Origin: an uncultured Clostridia bacterium
GTDB lineage: Bacteria; Bacillota; Clostridia; Oscillospirales; Acutalibacteraceae
Length of the DNA stretch: 6,077 bases
NCBI GenBank assembly: GCA_946186535.1
Contig: CAMHNT010000134.1
Coordinates: forward strand, 1 to 6,077
Direction of reading: 5' to 3'
Position 1 is the stretch's first letter. Every line of letters begins with the position of its first letter. The position numbers and the translations under genes are program-made. The notes beneath the pieces were generated by a model. The model worked only from the letters and a program-made list of their open reading frames with translations, did not search any database and had not been told where the DNA came from. Below, piece after piece: positions 6,074-6,077 of this stretch.

Positions 6074-6077
6074 CCTT

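Overview
The window reads as a chromosomal segment of a low-to-moderate GC Firmicute, most likely a gut-type clostridium (Ruminococcus/Oscillospiraceae-like). This rests on the dnaE-pfkA gene order known from Firmicutes, the strong AGGAGG-type Shine-Dalgarno sites, the AT-rich intergenic DNA and the style of the proteins. The assignment is inference; no rRNA or marker search was possible.

Layout. Positions 1-963 (+) are the 3' part of a gene whose start lies beyond the left edge. It encodes a proline-rich minisatellite (25 residues / 75 bp per unit, six near-perfect copies and one decayed copy) followed by a C-terminal FHA domain. Positions 964-1161 are a convergent intergenic region with a bidirectional U-tract terminator and a second, longer terminator-like stem facing pfkA. 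Positions 1162-2130 (-) are pfkA, an ATP-type 6-phosphofructokinase. Positions 2131-2427 hold a good sigma-A-type promoter for pfkA and a long imperfect palindrome (about 2271-2427) that abuts the dnaE stop codon and looks like a MITE/REP-type element. Positions 2428-5916 (-) are dnaE, the replicative DNA polymerase III alpha subunit, complete with PHP, polymerase, clamp-binding and OB regions. Positions 5917-6077 hold the dnaE leader, a candidate promoter and a terminator-like hairpin for whatever lies further upstream.

How the parts relate. dnaE and pfkA run in the same direction, as in many Firmicutes, but pfkA has its own promoter and the palindrome separates the two, so they may be largely independent transcription units. 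The pyruvate kinase gene that often follows pfkA in Firmicutes is absent; pfkA instead ends against the convergent FHA gene. Both complete genes are housekeeping.

No new defence or biosynthetic system is visible. The points most worth a second look are the expanding proline-rich array joined to an FHA domain with altered phosphothreonine-contact residues, an alanine in PfkA at the position of the classic allosteric glutamate (E. coli Glu187), and the palindromic element at the dnaE stop codon.
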